A DNA stretch of 64,000 bases from Zoogloea oleivorans (GCF_008107625.1 NZ_SDKK01000008.1:47947-111946); one strand, 5' to 3'; numbered from the stretch's first letter, positions 39,762-49,106 are shown. A program made the numbers and translations. The notes: generated by a model from the sequence alone, not told the origin.

Positions 39762-40098
39762 ATGCTAACCCGACTTGAGCACCTTCCGGCCACGAGCCCG
39801 CTGACTGGCATCATCATCGCCAGTCTGGCAGGCGGCCTGCTCAGCATGCTGGTCGCCGCACTGCTTACCTTCGGGCTGCCCCGGCGCTGGCTGACGCGGA
39901 TGGTCAGCTTCTCGACCGGCGTCCTGCTGGCTACCGCCTTCCTCGATCTGCTGCCGGAAGCATCCGATGCCGGCTTGTCGCCAAAGGTTTTGTTCGCACT
40001 CGTGCTGGCCGGCCTGAACAGGTGATTTTGCCTGGCACAGCGGTTTCATGGCCGCAGGTATCGCATTGGTCCCGACCGGAATTGCCCTTCTCCACTAA
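39762..40098 (+). pseudogene. ZIP-family metal transporter, broken by an internal deletion
   Basis: The intact start encodes about 87 residues of a ZIP (ZupT-like) transporter: two helices, then RMVSFSTGVLLATAFLDLLP, the conserved early ZIP segment, and AGLSPKVLFALVLAGL. It then hits a stop at 40023-40025, where ZIP proteins continue for about 170 more residues. In the next (+1) reading frame, 40036-40098 encodes a hydrophobic tail ending GFMAAGIALVPTGIALLH and a stop, which looks like a ZIP C-terminal helix. The simplest reading is a frame-shifting internal deletion of roughly half a kilobase. The C-terminal match is inference; the truncation is seen directly. Confidence 0.75.
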
Positions 40099-40123
40099 GC
40101 TGCCAATCCAGGCACTCATCCCG

Positions 40124-40777
40124 ATGAATGCACGTAGCGACATCCTCGCCCCGCCTCCCCATACCCTGATCAGCCAAACACCGGCCGAGCTGATCGACAT
40201 ATTCGCGGCGGATACACAGCTGGCCGTCTGGGAGCGCCCCATTGATCCGGCCATCGCCACGTACCTCGATGCCTCCCGGCAGCGTCTTGGCAGCGGGCTA
40301 CGCATCAGCCTGTCACCCGGAGCCCTGCCCGACCTGTCCGGTCTGCCCGATGGCCCCGGTCGCTCGGCCCTCGCTGACGACATCCGCCAGCTGACCGAGC
40401 TTCTTGGCGAACTCCTCGACTGCCCACGCATCGGCATGCGCCTGGAAGTCATCGGCAAGGCCATGTGCCCGCGCCTTCACGTGGATCGGGTCGGCATCCG
40501 CCTGCTGTGCACCTACCGGGGGCCCGGTACCGAATGGATTTCAGACAGCGGAGCGGATCGGCGCAAGCTGGGTGCCGACGCCGGCGGGCAGCCCGACGAG
40601 GTCTCGGGACTCTTCGGACCGGAGACGCGCATCGAGTCCGTCGCTCCGTTTGCTGTGTCGTTGCTGAAGGGCAGCCTGTGGCAGGGCAATACCGGCCGCG
40701 GCATCATCCACCGCTCGCCAGACGTACCGACAAAACAATTACCGCGGGTCGTGCTGGCCCTTGATGGCATGTGGTGA
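40124..40777 (+). CDS. DUF1826 domain protein, probably in the Zur regulon
   Basis: This 217-residue protein matches DUF1826, which is often encoded next to Zur-regulated zinc transporters or COG0523 GTPases; its function is unknown. Visible features are LAVWERPIDPAIATYLDASR in the first part, LHVDRVGIRLLCTYRGPGTEW (metal-site-like LHVD), and LLKGSLWQGNTGRGIIHRSP near the end. No signal peptide is seen. It starts at ATG 40124, 25 nt after the ZIP remnant, and has no promoter of its own that I can see, so it should be read from the Zur-controlled promoter. Confidence 0.8.
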   Translation: MNARSDILAPPPHTLISQTPAELIDIFAADTQLAVWERPIDPAIATYLDASRQRLGSGLRISLSPGALPDLSGLPDGPGRSALADDIRQLTELLGELLDCPRIGMRLEVIGKAMCPRLHVDRVGIRLLCTYRGPGTEWISDSGADRRKLGADAGGQPDEVSGLFGPETRIESVAPFAVSLLKGSLWQGNTGRGIIHRSPDVPTKQLPRVVLALDGMW

Positions 40778-40925
40778 GTGCGCTCACCGAGGGGCGTCAG
40801 TGGCGCGGCGTGACGTAGTTCGCATTGCTCCGGAGACGGGATATGTTTTTCTGCGGGACCGTGATGCCTGCGGGAAACCCTTACAAACAGGCTGATAAAC
40901 TATATTCACCTGTGTTTTGCACGCT

Positions 40926-42134
40926 ATGCCCCTGGCCTGCCTCATGCTTCAGCCTGTTCATCCACTCCTCTTCGCCCTGGCGCTCGCCCTGCCCATCGGA
41001 GTGGCTGCCGAAGACAAGGATCCGCCCCGCCTCGGCATCAAGGGCTTCGGGACCCTCGGTCTGGCACGCTCCGACGACAGCGACGCCGGCTTTGTCCGCG
41101 ACCTCTCCCAGCCCCGGGGCCTCACGACCCACTGGTCCGGCAAAATCGATTCAGTACTCGGCGTACAGGCCAACTATCGCTTCGGCGAGCGCACGGAGGC
41201 CGTGCTGCAGGCAGTCAGCCGCTATCGCTACGACAACGGCTTTGGCCCGGAAATCACCTGGGCCTTCCTGCGCCACGACTTCTCGCCCGAATGGAGCCTG
41301 CGCGCCGGACGAATCGGCACCGAATTCTTCATGCTCTCCGACTCGCGACTGGTCGGTTACGCCAACCTGACGGTCCGACCACCGGTCGAGTTCTACGGCC
41401 CGCTGGTATTCAGCTATTTCGACGGGTTAGACCTGGCCGCCACCACACAGCTCGGCAGTGGACTGCTGCGCGGCAAGCTGTTTGCCGGGCATGCCGCCGA
41501 ACGGGCCCCGGTGGCACCTGGCCTGAGCTGGAACCTGCAAGGATCGCGGATGTTTGGCGGCCACGTGGATTATCTGTCGGGCCCCTGGCAGGTACGTCTG
41601 GGGCATACCGCGATTCGCTTCAGCCACGAAATGCCCATCAACGAGTTCGCCGGAATCGACGTCCTCGGCCTCGCCCCGCAACTGGCCGCACAAGGAACCT
41701 GGAGCCACTACGACTCACTCGGGGTGGTCTACGAGCAGGGAGCACTGCAGATCCAGGGCATGGTGAACCGTATCCACAACGAAACCGACCAGTACGAAGA
41801 CTCCTGGGCGGGCTACCTGATCGGCGCCTACCGCCTGGGCAACTTCACGCCCTACACGGGCTACTCGCAAACCCGTAGCTCGCCGCTTTCGCTGCCGGCC
41901 GAAATGCCGGCAGCACAGGCCGCGGTGATCCGCTACGCGCTGTCCTATTCCCATTCCGACCAGCGGACGATCTTCATCGGTACCCGCTGGGATTTCGCCC
42001 AAAACCTGGCCCTCAAGGCGCAGGTGGACCGGACTCATGGGCAACCCGACTCCCGCTTCCTGTTCCGCGAAACAACATCCGGGTGGGACGGCCGCATGAC
42101 GGTCTTCAGCCTCGCCCTCGATTTTGTCTTCTAA
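40926..42134 (+). CDS. outer-membrane porin-like beta-barrel protein
   Basis: The 402-residue product has a signal peptide with a likely cut after GVAA (about residue 29) and a mature part of alternating amphipathic strands (IDSVLGVQANYRFGERTEAV; WSLRAGRIGTEFFMLSDSRL) ending in the aromatic FSLALDFVF, the usual C-terminal signal of outer-membrane barrels. I do not recognise a substrate. Start choice is ATG 40926; 40944 also leaves a working signal peptide. It precedes a small periplasmic protein and an EAL-domain protein within a few nucleotides, suggesting one sensing/uptake unit. Confidence 0.82.
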   Translation: MPLACLMLQPVHPLLFALALALPIGVAAEDKDPPRLGIKGFGTLGLARSDDSDAGFVRDLSQPRGLTTHWSGKIDSVLGVQANYRFGERTEAVLQAVSRYRYDNGFGPEITWAFLRHDFSPEWSLRAGRIGTEFFMLSDSRLVGYANLTVRPPVEFYGPLVFSYFDGLDLAATTQLGSGLLRGKLFAGHAAERAPVAPGLSWNLQGSRMFGGHVDYLSGPWQVRLGHTAIRFSHEMPINEFAGIDVLGLAPQLAAQGTWSHYDSLGVVYEQGALQIQGMVNRIHNETDQYEDSWAGYLIGAYRLGNFTPYTGYSQTRSSPLSLPAEMPAAQAAVIRYALSYSHSDQRTIFIGTRWDFAQNLALKAQVDRTHGQPDSRFLFRETTSGWDGRMTVFSLALDFVF

Positions 42135-42141
42135 GCCCGCC

Positions 42142-42567
42142 ATGCGTCTGCAGCGATGCCTGCTGGCCCTCGCCCTCAGCCTCTTTGCCACCGCAGCCAG
42201 GGCAGAGTTGGTCGTGGCCGTCGACACCCGCCTCGGCATTACCCGCCTCAGCCGCGAGGAAGTCGTCAACATTTTCCTCGGACGTTACCGCAAACTGCCT
42301 TCCGGCCAGGCGGCAATGCCCATCGACCAGCCGACGTCGAGCCCTCTGCGCAAGGAGTTTTACCGCCGACTGGTGGGCAAGGATCTTTCCGAGATCAACG
42401 CCTACTGGGCACGACTCATCTTTTCCGGCAAGACCAGTCCGCCCATGCAAACCGAGAACACGGAAGATGTCGGCCCGCTGATCCAGGCCATTCCCGGCGG
42501 AATAGGCTACCTGGAGCGCAGCCAGCTCACGCCGGACTTGCGCGTGGTCCTCGAAATGGCGCCTTGA
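42142..42567 (+). CDS. small PstS-like periplasmic protein
   Basis: This 141-residue product has a signal peptide ending ATAARA (about residue 21) followed by ELVVAVDTRLGITRLSREEV, VVNIFLGRYRKLPSGQAAMP and GGIGYLERSQL. The pattern (IFLGR...W..G; PGGIGYL) belongs to short phosphate-ABC-transporter-binding-protein-like proteins, which lack half of PstS and probably do not transport. Such genes often pair with GGDEF/EAL proteins, and one lies 16 nt downstream, so this may be its ligand sensor. That role is inference. Confidence 0.82.
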   Translation: MRLQRCLLALALSLFATAARAELVVAVDTRLGITRLSREEVVNIFLGRYRKLPSGQAAMPIDQPTSSPLRKEFYRRLVGKDLSEINAYWARLIFSGKTSPPMQTENTEDVGPLIQAIPGGIGYLERSQLTPDLRVVLEMAP

Positions 42568-42583
42568 ACGCTTAAAAGTGTCC

Positions 42584-44974
42584 ATGAAGCTGATCCCCCA
42601 CGGCCTTCTGCTCCGCTCCCTGATCGCCAGCATCCTGGTTGTCCTGGTTGCCGGAATGGGCAGCCTGGCCTACACCGTGCACGCCACCAGCGAGCAAACC
42701 CGCCAGCGGGCCGTCGTACGCTTCGACCAGCTCCTCCACACCGTCGAGCGCACGCTGCAGGCCGCCTGCTTCGTCAAGGACGAAGGGCTGGCCAGCGAGA
42801 TCGCCCTCGGCCTGCTGGGCAACAGCGAGGTCTTCGAGGTCCGCATCATCGAAAGCGGTCGGGAACTGGCCGCCAGCCGGCGCCAGGGTCCAGCCGCCGG
42901 CAGCGACGGCAGTCCACTGGCCCTGCAGCGCGCCATCCACTCCCCCTTCGAGCCTGCCCGGATCATCGGCGAGATCCATCTCGTTGCCGACCCGCAGGTC
43001 ATCGCCGCCGAAATCTCCGCGCAAGTCAGGCTGGCCGCCGTGCAAGTGGGCTGGCAACTGTTCTTCGTGGCCGCTTCCGTGGCGGGAGCCATGCTGCTGT
43101 TCGTGGCCCGCCCGATTGCCTCGATGTCGAACCGCCTGCATGGCATGGACCCGGTGTCCGGCGAACGCCTGGCCATTCCACCGGGGCATGCCAACACCGA
43201 GATCGGCCGCCTGGCCAACGACGTCAACCAGCTCGCTGACCGCCTCGTCGTGGCGCTGCAAGAAGAGCGCAGCCTGCACCGTCAGCGCGAGGTGGACGAG
43301 CGTAAATACCACGCGATCTTTGATAACGCCGAAACCGGCATTTTCATCATCGACCGAAGCGGGACCGTCATCTCCGCCAACCCCGCCTTCCACCGGGAAC
43401 TCAACCTGCCGCCCAGCGACGCGCCAGCCGGCGGCCTGCGCCTTCTTGATCTGCCGTGGGAAACACTCACGCCCTTGACCCCACTCATTGAAGGCCCCTT
43501 CGTCGACGACACCGCCCACGCCGGCGACGTGTGCCTGCACGACGCCGGCGGCCAACGGCGCTGGCTCAACATGGTCCTCAGCCCGATCGGCGATGGCCTG
43601 CTGCAGGGCGTGGTGCACGACGTATCCACCCTCAAGGAAGCAGAAGCCCTGGCCCGCCGGCAAGCCATCACCGATCCGCTGACCGGGCTCGCCAACCGCC
43701 ATGGCATCGAGCAGCGCCTGCGCGATGGTGTCGCCAGCCTTGCCCAGGGGCAGAGCAGCGGCCTGGCGCTGGTGATGGTCGATCTGGACGGCTTCAGCAA
43801 GGTCAATGAGGGCATCGGCCTGCCCGCTGGCGATGAGGTCCTGCGTGTCGTGACCAGCCGTCTGCTTTCCTGCGTCAAGGAGAGCGATACGGTTGCCCGC
43901 CTGGCCGCCGACATTTTTGTCGTCATGCTGCAGAACGTCAGTCGTTCCGCCACGGCCCTCAAGGTGGTCGGACGCATCGTTAATCTGCTGCGCCAGCCTT
44001 ATCTGGTGGAAGGCTCGCCCATCGTCCTCCATGCCAGTATCGGGATTGCCCTTGCGCCGAATGACGGGGAGGACGTCCCGACCCTGCTGCGTCATGCCGA
44101 ACTGGCCGTGGACAAGGCCAAGGCAGCCGGTGGCGACACCCACGTCTTCTTCGACCCTACCCTGAGCCGGATTGCCGAACACCGTCGGCAACTGGAAAAA
44201 GACCTGCGCCAGGCGCTGCACAAGGAAGAGTTCGTGCTCTTCTACCAGCCGGTCGTCGATCTTCACGCCCGCCGCCTGGTGGGTGCCGAAGCACTGATAC
44301 GCTGGCGTCACCCGGAACGCGGCCTCGTCTCGCCGGACGCGTTCATCCCGCTGGCCGAACAAACCGGCATCATCGACGAGATCGGCCTGTGGGTCTTCGA
44401 TTCCGTGTGCCGGCAGATCTCCGCGTGGCGGGCCGCCGGGCATGACTACCGGATTTCATTCAACGTATCCGGCCGGCAGATCCCCGATGGACTGTCGCCG
44501 GAGATCCTCGCCGAAACGCTGCGCCGCTACGCCGTCCCGCCCCAGAGCATTGCCCTGGAAATTACCGAGGGCGTGCTGCTGGCCGACGTGGATCAGGCCC
44601 GGGCCTGGCTCGATGCTGCCCACGGGCTCGGCATGCGGGTCTATCTGGACGACTTCGGCACGGGCTACTCATCCCTGTCCTATCTCAAGCGCTTTCCGGT
44701 AGACACCCTCAAGGTGGACAAGTCTTTCGTGCTCGACATGCACGACGACGGCAACGAGCGGACGCTCGTCGAAGCGATCATTGCCATGGGGCGCAGCCTG
44801 GGTCTGGACGTGGTGGCCGAGGGCGTGGAATCCGCCGCCCATGCCGACCTCCTGCGCCACATGGGGTGCCATTACGCGCAGGGCTATCACTTTGCACGAC
44901 CGCTGCCGGTCGCCGAATTCGAGGCCGCCGCCGGGCATATCGCCGCACAACTGGCTCCGGCGGCAGCGCGATAG
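42584..44974 (+). CDS. membrane PAS-GGDEF-EAL protein, probable c-di-GMP phosphodiesterase
   Basis: The 796-residue protein has two membrane helices (about 9-30 and 148-170) around a periplasmic domain, a HAMP-like segment, a PAS domain (AIFDNAETGIFIIDRSGTVI), a GGDEF domain and an EAL domain. The GGDEF motif is replaced by AADIF (residues 441-445), which should abolish cyclase activity. The EAL domain is intact: EALIRW (E569), EITEG, DDFGTG (about 689) and AEGVES. It should therefore degrade c-di-GMP. An in-frame GTG two codons upstream is an alternative start. Confidence 0.92.
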   Translation: MKLIPHGLLLRSLIASILVVLVAGMGSLAYTVHATSEQTRQRAVVRFDQLLHTVERTLQAACFVKDEGLASEIALGLLGNSEVFEVRIIESGRELAASRRQGPAAGSDGSPLALQRAIHSPFEPARIIGEIHLVADPQVIAAEISAQVRLAAVQVGWQLFFVAASVAGAMLLFVARPIASMSNRLHGMDPVSGERLAIPPGHANTEIGRLANDVNQLADRLVVALQEERSLHRQREVDERKYHAIFDNAETGIFIIDRSGTVISANPAFHRELNLPPSDAPAGGLRLLDLPWETLTPLTPLIEGPFVDDTAHAGDVCLHDAGGQRRWLNMVLSPIGDGLLQGVVHDVSTLKEAEALARRQAITDPLTGLANRHGIEQRLRDGVASLAQGQSSGLALVMVDLDGFSKVNEGIGLPAGDEVLRVVTSRLLSCVKESDTVARLAADIFVVMLQNVSRSATALKVVGRIVNLLRQPYLVEGSPIVLHASIGIALAPNDGEDVPTLLRHAELAVDKAKAAGGDTHVFFDPTLSRIAEHRRQLEKDLRQALHKEEFVLFYQPVVDLHARRLVGAEALIRWRHPERGLVSPDAFIPLAEQTGIIDEIGLWVFDSVCRQISAWRAAGHDYRISFNVSGRQIPDGLSPEILAETLRRYAVPPQSIALEITEGVLLADVDQARAWLDAAHGLGMRVYLDDFGTGYSSLSYLKRFPVDTLKVDKSFVLDMHDDGNERTLVEAIIAMGRSLGLDVVAEGVESAAHADLLRHMGCHYAQGYHFARPLPVAEFEAAAGHIAAQLAPAAAR

Positions 44975-45070
44975 CCGGCCAGCCCGCCGGAGTCGGGCAG
45001 TGAGACGTGTAAAATTCAGCGCACAGAAGTCTTCCGCTCTCCCCGACCATCGCGCCAAGGAACTCCCCCC

Positions 45071-46330
45071 GTGACTCCGACCCTCATCGAGTTGATCGGT
45101 GCAGCACTGTTCGCCATCGCGATCCTGCACACCTTCGCCACCCGCTTCTTCGAACATCTGGCCCATACACGCCCGACCCACGCCGGCCTGTGGCACCTGC
45201 TCGGCGAGGTCGAAGTGGTGTTCGGTTTCTGGGCGATGGTCCTGATGATCGCCATGTTCGCCATCATCGGCGCCAGCGCGGCCACCGAATACATCGAATC
45301 GCGCAACTTTACCGAGCCGATGTTCGTCTTTGCCATCATGGTGATCGCCGGCACGCGGCCGATCCTGCGCACGGCCACTGCCGCGGTCGGGCTGATCGCC
45401 CGCGCCGCGCCGCTGCCCGGCTCGATGGCCAGCTATTTCACCGTGATGGCCCTGGTCCCGCTGCTCGGCTCCTTCATCACCGAGCCGGCGGCGATGACCC
45501 TCGCCGCGCTGATCCTGCGCGACCAGTTTTTCAGCCGCGGCCTGTCCACCCGGCTCAAGTACGCCACCCTCGGCGTGCTCTTCGTGAATATTTCCATCGG
45601 CGGCACCCTGACCCCGTTTGCCGCCCCGCCGGTGCTGATGGTGGCAGGCAAATGGGGCTGGGACATCAACTTCATGCTGGCCGAGTTCGGCTGGAAGGCC
45701 GCCATTGCGGTAAGCATCAACGCCCTTGGCGTCACCCTGGCCTTCCGCCGCGAACTGGCTGCCATCGCGACCGCAAAAGCCTCCAGCGCAGACGAGGCGG
45801 TACCTCCCTTTCTGACGCTGGTACATATCGCCTTCCTGTGCGGCGTCGTCGTCTTTGCCCATCATCCGCCGCTCTTCCTCGGCCTGTTCCTGTTCTTTCT
45901 CGGCATTTCCCACGCCTACGCACGCCACCAGGACCGCCTGATCCTCAAGGAAGGCTTGCTGGTGGCCTTCTTCCTGGCCGGCCTGGTGGTCCTTGGCGGC
46001 CTGCAGCAGTGGTGGCTGCAGCCGCTCCTGATGAGCATGAGCAGCGATGCGGTCTTTATCGGCGCCACGGCCCTGACCGCGCTGACGGACAATGCCGCGC
46101 TGACCTACCTGGGCTCGCTGGTCGAAGGTTTGTCGGACGACTTCAAATACGCACTGGTCGCCGGTGCGGTGACGGGTGGCGGCCTGACCATCATCGCCAA
46201 CGCGCCCAACCCGGCCGGTACTTCGATCCTGAAAGGCAGCTTCGATGACGAGGCGGTGAATCCGGGCGGGCTCCTGCTCGCCGCCCTGCTCCCGACACTG
46301 GTTGCCGGGCTCGCCTTCCGCTTTCTCTGA
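45071..46330 (+). CDS. putative Na+/H+ antiporter (PF07399-type)
   Basis: This 419-residue membrane protein has about 11 helices. It contains EYIESRNFTEPMFVFAIMVI, the segment SFITEPAAMTLAALILRDQF, NISIGGTLTPFAAPPVLMVA and ATALTALTDNAALTYLGSLV; the TEPAAM, GGTLTPFAAPP and TDNAALTYLG motifs are those of the putative Na+/H+ antiporter family. It starts with GTG 45071 behind an AAGGA site; GTAAAAT (45009-45015) upstream is a candidate -10. The ion is not established. Confidence 0.88.
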   Translation: MTPTLIELIGAALFAIAILHTFATRFFEHLAHTRPTHAGLWHLLGEVEVVFGFWAMVLMIAMFAIIGASAATEYIESRNFTEPMFVFAIMVIAGTRPILRTATAAVGLIARAAPLPGSMASYFTVMALVPLLGSFITEPAAMTLAALILRDQFFSRGLSTRLKYATLGVLFVNISIGGTLTPFAAPPVLMVAGKWGWDINFMLAEFGWKAAIAVSINALGVTLAFRRELAAIATAKASSADEAVPPFLTLVHIAFLCGVVVFAHHPPLFLGLFLFFLGISHAYARHQDRLILKEGLLVAFFLAGLVVLGGLQQWWLQPLLMSMSSDAVFIGATALTALTDNAALTYLGSLVEGLSDDFKYALVAGAVTGGGLTIIANAPNPAGTSILKGSFDDEAVNPGGLLLAALLPTLVAGLAFRFL

Positions 46331-46425
46331 ACGATCTCCAACGGACGCAGCCATTCCCGTGCCGAGAATAAGCTTTCACGATTTTCTTGGTTCTACCGAA
46401 TGAACAGCGTCCCTAGACTCGCCCC

Positions 46426-47049
46426 ATGACTCTGCAGCACACCACCCTCATCGTCCCCGGCTTCCACGGCAGCGAACCGCAACACTGGCAAAGCTGGCTC
46501 GAAACGCAACTGCCCTGCACGCGGCGCGTAGGCGGCATCGACTGGGAGCGCCCCCAACTGGCTCACTGGGCCAACGCCGTGGGCGACGCAATTGACCATT
46601 CGCCAGGCCCGGTGTGGCTTGTTGCCCACAGTTTCGGTTGCCTGGCCGCGGTGGTCGCCGCGGCAAACCGCCCGGGCCGGGTAGCCGGGCTGATGCTCGT
46701 TGCCCCGGCCGATCCGGAACGCTTTACGCCCCACGGCCTGCGTAACGAGAACAGCCACCCGGAACAGGACAGCGTAGCCAGCTGGATTCCCCGCCAGCCC
46801 CTTGGTGTATCGGGCATCGTCGTCGCCAGCACCAACGACCCGTGGGTGCGCCTGTCATCCGCGGCCTACTGGGCAGATCGCTGGGGCTGCCAGCTTGAGG
46901 AAATCGGCCCCGCCGGCCACATCAATGTGGACTCCGGCCACGGCCCGTGGCCGCGGGGCCTGGAAATACTGCTGGCGCTGCAGGCCGCTGGCCAGGACCT
47001 GCCCCTGGGCCAGCTCGACGACATCAGGCCAGGCCGGCGCAGCGCTTAA
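46426..47049 (+). CDS. RBBP9/YdeN-family serine hydrolase
   Basis: This is a 207-residue alpha/beta hydrolase of the small RBBP9 type. It begins TLIVPGFHGSEPQHWQSWLE and has the nucleophile motif VAHSFGCLAA (Ser about 69), the Asp in STNDPW, and the His in GPAGHINVDSGHGPWP, so the triad is complete. The substrate is unknown. A TAGACT -10 (46414-46419) lies just 6 nt before the ATG, predicting a leaderless message. The gene ends in a 4-nt convergent overlap with cysB. Confidence 0.9.
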   Translation: MTLQHTTLIVPGFHGSEPQHWQSWLETQLPCTRRVGGIDWERPQLAHWANAVGDAIDHSPGPVWLVAHSFGCLAAVVAAANRPGRVAGLMLVAPADPERFTPHGLRNENSHPEQDSVASWIPRQPLGVSGIVVASTNDPWVRLSSAAYWADRWGCQLEEIGPAGHINVDSGHGPWPRGLEILLALQAAGQDLPLGQLDDIRPGRRSA

Positions 47050-47993
47050 AGCTCGGCTCCGTAAAGATCCTTCTCCGGCCGCAGGGCCGACCGCACCACC
47101 GCCTCGGTGAGTTCCGGCGAGCACAGCTCGATGAAGCAATAGGCAAAACCGCGCAAAAAGTGCCCGCGCCGCACGGCGATGCGGGTCACGTTCTCCTCGA
47201 ACAAGTGGCTGCTCGCCAGCATTTTCAGGCCCTGATCCCGGTTCGGGTCATAGGCCATCGACGCAACGATGCCGATGCCCAGCCCCAGCTCCACGTAGGC
47301 CTTGATCACGTCCGCATCGAGGGCCGACATGACGATGTCCGGCGCGAGGCCTGCCCTGGCAAAGGTCTCGTCAATCTTTGCCCGACCCGTGAAGCCCTCG
47401 TGGTAGGTGATCAGCGGATGTTCGGCGATCGCCTCCAGCGTCAGCGGCTCCACCGACTCCAGCGGATGCCCCACCGGCACGATCACCGAGTGATGCCAGC
47501 CGTAATACGGAAATGACACGAAGTCAGGCACCCCGGCGAGGGATTCGGTGGCGATGCCGATCTCGGCCCGCCCGTCCTGCAGCATGGTGACGATCTCCGC
47601 CGGGCTGGCCTGATGCAGCACCAGGTGCACCTTCGGAAAAGCCTGCTTGAACTGCGTCACCACCCGCGGCAGCGCGTAACGGGCCTGGGTGTGGGTAGTG
47701 ACGATGGTCAGCTGGCCGTGGTCCTTGTTACTGAACTGGTCGGCGATGCTCTTGATGTTGCGGGCATCCATCAACATGCGGTCCACGATGTGCACCAGCT
47801 CCTGCCCCGGCTCGGTCAGGCCGAGCAGGCGCTTGCCCTTGCGGATGAAGAGTTCGAGCCCGAGCTCGTCCTCCAGATCCTTGATGTGCTTGGAAACCCC
47901 CGACTGGGAGGTGAACAGCGCGTTCGCCACCTCGGTCAGGTTGAAACTGCGGCGCACCGTCTCGTGAATGATGCGCAGTTGCTGGAAATTCAT
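47046..47993 (-). CDS. cysB: LysR-type regulator CysB
   Basis: CysB activates sulfate-assimilation genes in response to N-acetylserine. The 315-residue protein has the LysR helix-turn-helix [20 protein letters not shown] (with ALFTSQSGVSKHIKDLEDEL) and the CysB-type effector domain (TTHTQARYALPRVVTQFKQA; LITYHEGFTGRAKIDETFA; DADVIKAYVELGLGIGIVAS). It is the last gene of the sulfate ABC operon, coupled to cysA by a TGATG overlap, so an activator is made from the operon it should activate. Confidence 0.96.
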   Translation of the reverse strand: MNFQQLRIIHETVRRSFNLTEVANALFTSQSGVSKHIKDLEDELGLELFIRKGKRLLGLTEPGQELVHIVDRMLMDARNIKSIADQFSNKDHGQLTIVTTHTQARYALPRVVTQFKQAFPKVHLVLHQASPAEIVTMLQDGRAEIGIATESLAGVPDFVSFPYYGWHHSVIVPVGHPLESVEPLTLEAIAEHPLITYHEGFTGRAKIDETFARAGLAPDIVMSALDADVIKAYVELGLGIGIVASMAYDPNRDQGLKMLASSHLFEENVTRIAVRRGHFLRGFAYCFIELCSPELTEAVVRSALRPEKDLYGAEL

Positions 47994-49102
47994 CAGATCA
48001 CCCAGTTTGGCGCGCTGCCTTCGGCAATCGCGGCCTTCTCTCGTTCAAATACTCTCAGCCGAGAGGGTAGCAGACGCACCGCCTGCCCTTCCTCCAGCCC
48101 CAGCCGGGCCACTTCGTCGCGGGTGATTTCGACCTCGAAAAGCTGCCCTGTCGAACCGTTCAGGCCGTCCAGCTCGATCCGTGCCGTCACGCCAAAGGCC
48201 AGGATGCGGCTGATCTTCGCCGCCACGCCGCTGGTTTCCTGCGGATCGATCACGATGTTCAGCTCGTGGGGCCGCGCAAAGGCAAACACCTCGGCACCAT
48301 TGCCAAAAGCCACCTTGTCGCGGAACAGCAGGTCGTCGCCCACATGCACGGCGTCGCCCTCGACCCGCCCGTGGAACAGATTCACCGAACCGAGGAAGCC
48401 ATACACGAAGGGCGAGGCCGGATGGCGATACACCTCTTCCGGCGTCCCCACCTGCTCCACCTTGCCGTGGTCCATCAACACCACCCGGTCGGCCACTTCC
48501 AGGGCTTCTTCCTGGTCATGGGTCACAAAGATGGAGGTGATGTGCAGCTCGTCGTGCAGCCGGCGCAGCCAGCGGCGCAGCTCCTTGCGCACCTTGGCGT
48601 CCAGCGCACCGAAGGGTTCGTCGAGCAGCAGCACGCGCGGTTCCACCGCCAGGGCGCGAGCCAGGGCGATACGCTGGCGCTGACCGCCGGAAAGCTGCGA
48701 CGGAAAGCGGTCGGCCACCCAGTCGAGCTGCACCAGTTTGAGCAGCTCGGTCACCTTGGCCTTGATGGCGCTCTCCGACGGACGCTCGCGGCGCGGCTTC
48801 ATGCGCATCCCGAAGGCCACGTTATCGAAGACGCTCATGTGACGGAACAAGGCGTAGTGCTGGAACACAAAGCCCACCTGACGTTCCCGCACATGGGTGT
48901 CGGAGGCGTCGGCGCCGTCGAGCAGCACCTGACCGCTATCGGCCGACTCCAGCCCGGCGATGATGCGCAGCAGGGTCGTCTTGCCGCAACCGGAAGGGCC
49001 CAGCAGCGCTACCAGCTCGCCGGTGGGAAAGTCGAGGGACACGTCCTTGAGGGCAGTGAAGCTGCCGAATTCCTTGCGGATGTTCTTGACCTGGATGCTC
49101 AT
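47993..49102 (-). CDS. cysA: sulfate/thiosulfate ABC transporter ATP-binding protein CysA
   Basis: CysA powers sulfate/thiosulfate import. The 369-residue product has Walker [11 protein letters not shown]-loop QHYALFRHM, the signature [16 protein letters not shown], Walker [12 protein letters not shown], and a C-terminal TOBE-type domain. ATG 49102 ([20 protein letters not shown]) fits the family start; a longer in-frame start lies within cysW. Confidence 0.97.
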   Translation of the reverse strand: MSIQVKNIRKEFGSFTALKDVSLDFPTGELVALLGPSGCGKTTLLRIIAGLESADSGQVLLDGADASDTHVRERQVGFVFQHYALFRHMSVFDNVAFGMRMKPRRERPSESAIKAKVTELLKLVQLDWVADRFPSQLSGGQRQRIALARALAVEPRVLLLDEPFGALDAKVRKELRRWLRRLHDELHITSIFVTHDQEEALEVADRVVLMDHGKVEQVGTPEEVYRHPASPFVYGFLGSVNLFHGRVEGDAVHVGDDLLFRDKVAFGNGAEVFAFARPHELNIVIDPQETSGVAAKISRILAFGVTARIELDGLNGSTGQLFEVEITRDEVARLGLEEGQAVRLLPSRLRVFEREKAAIAEGSAPNWVI

Positions 49103-49106
49103 GATC

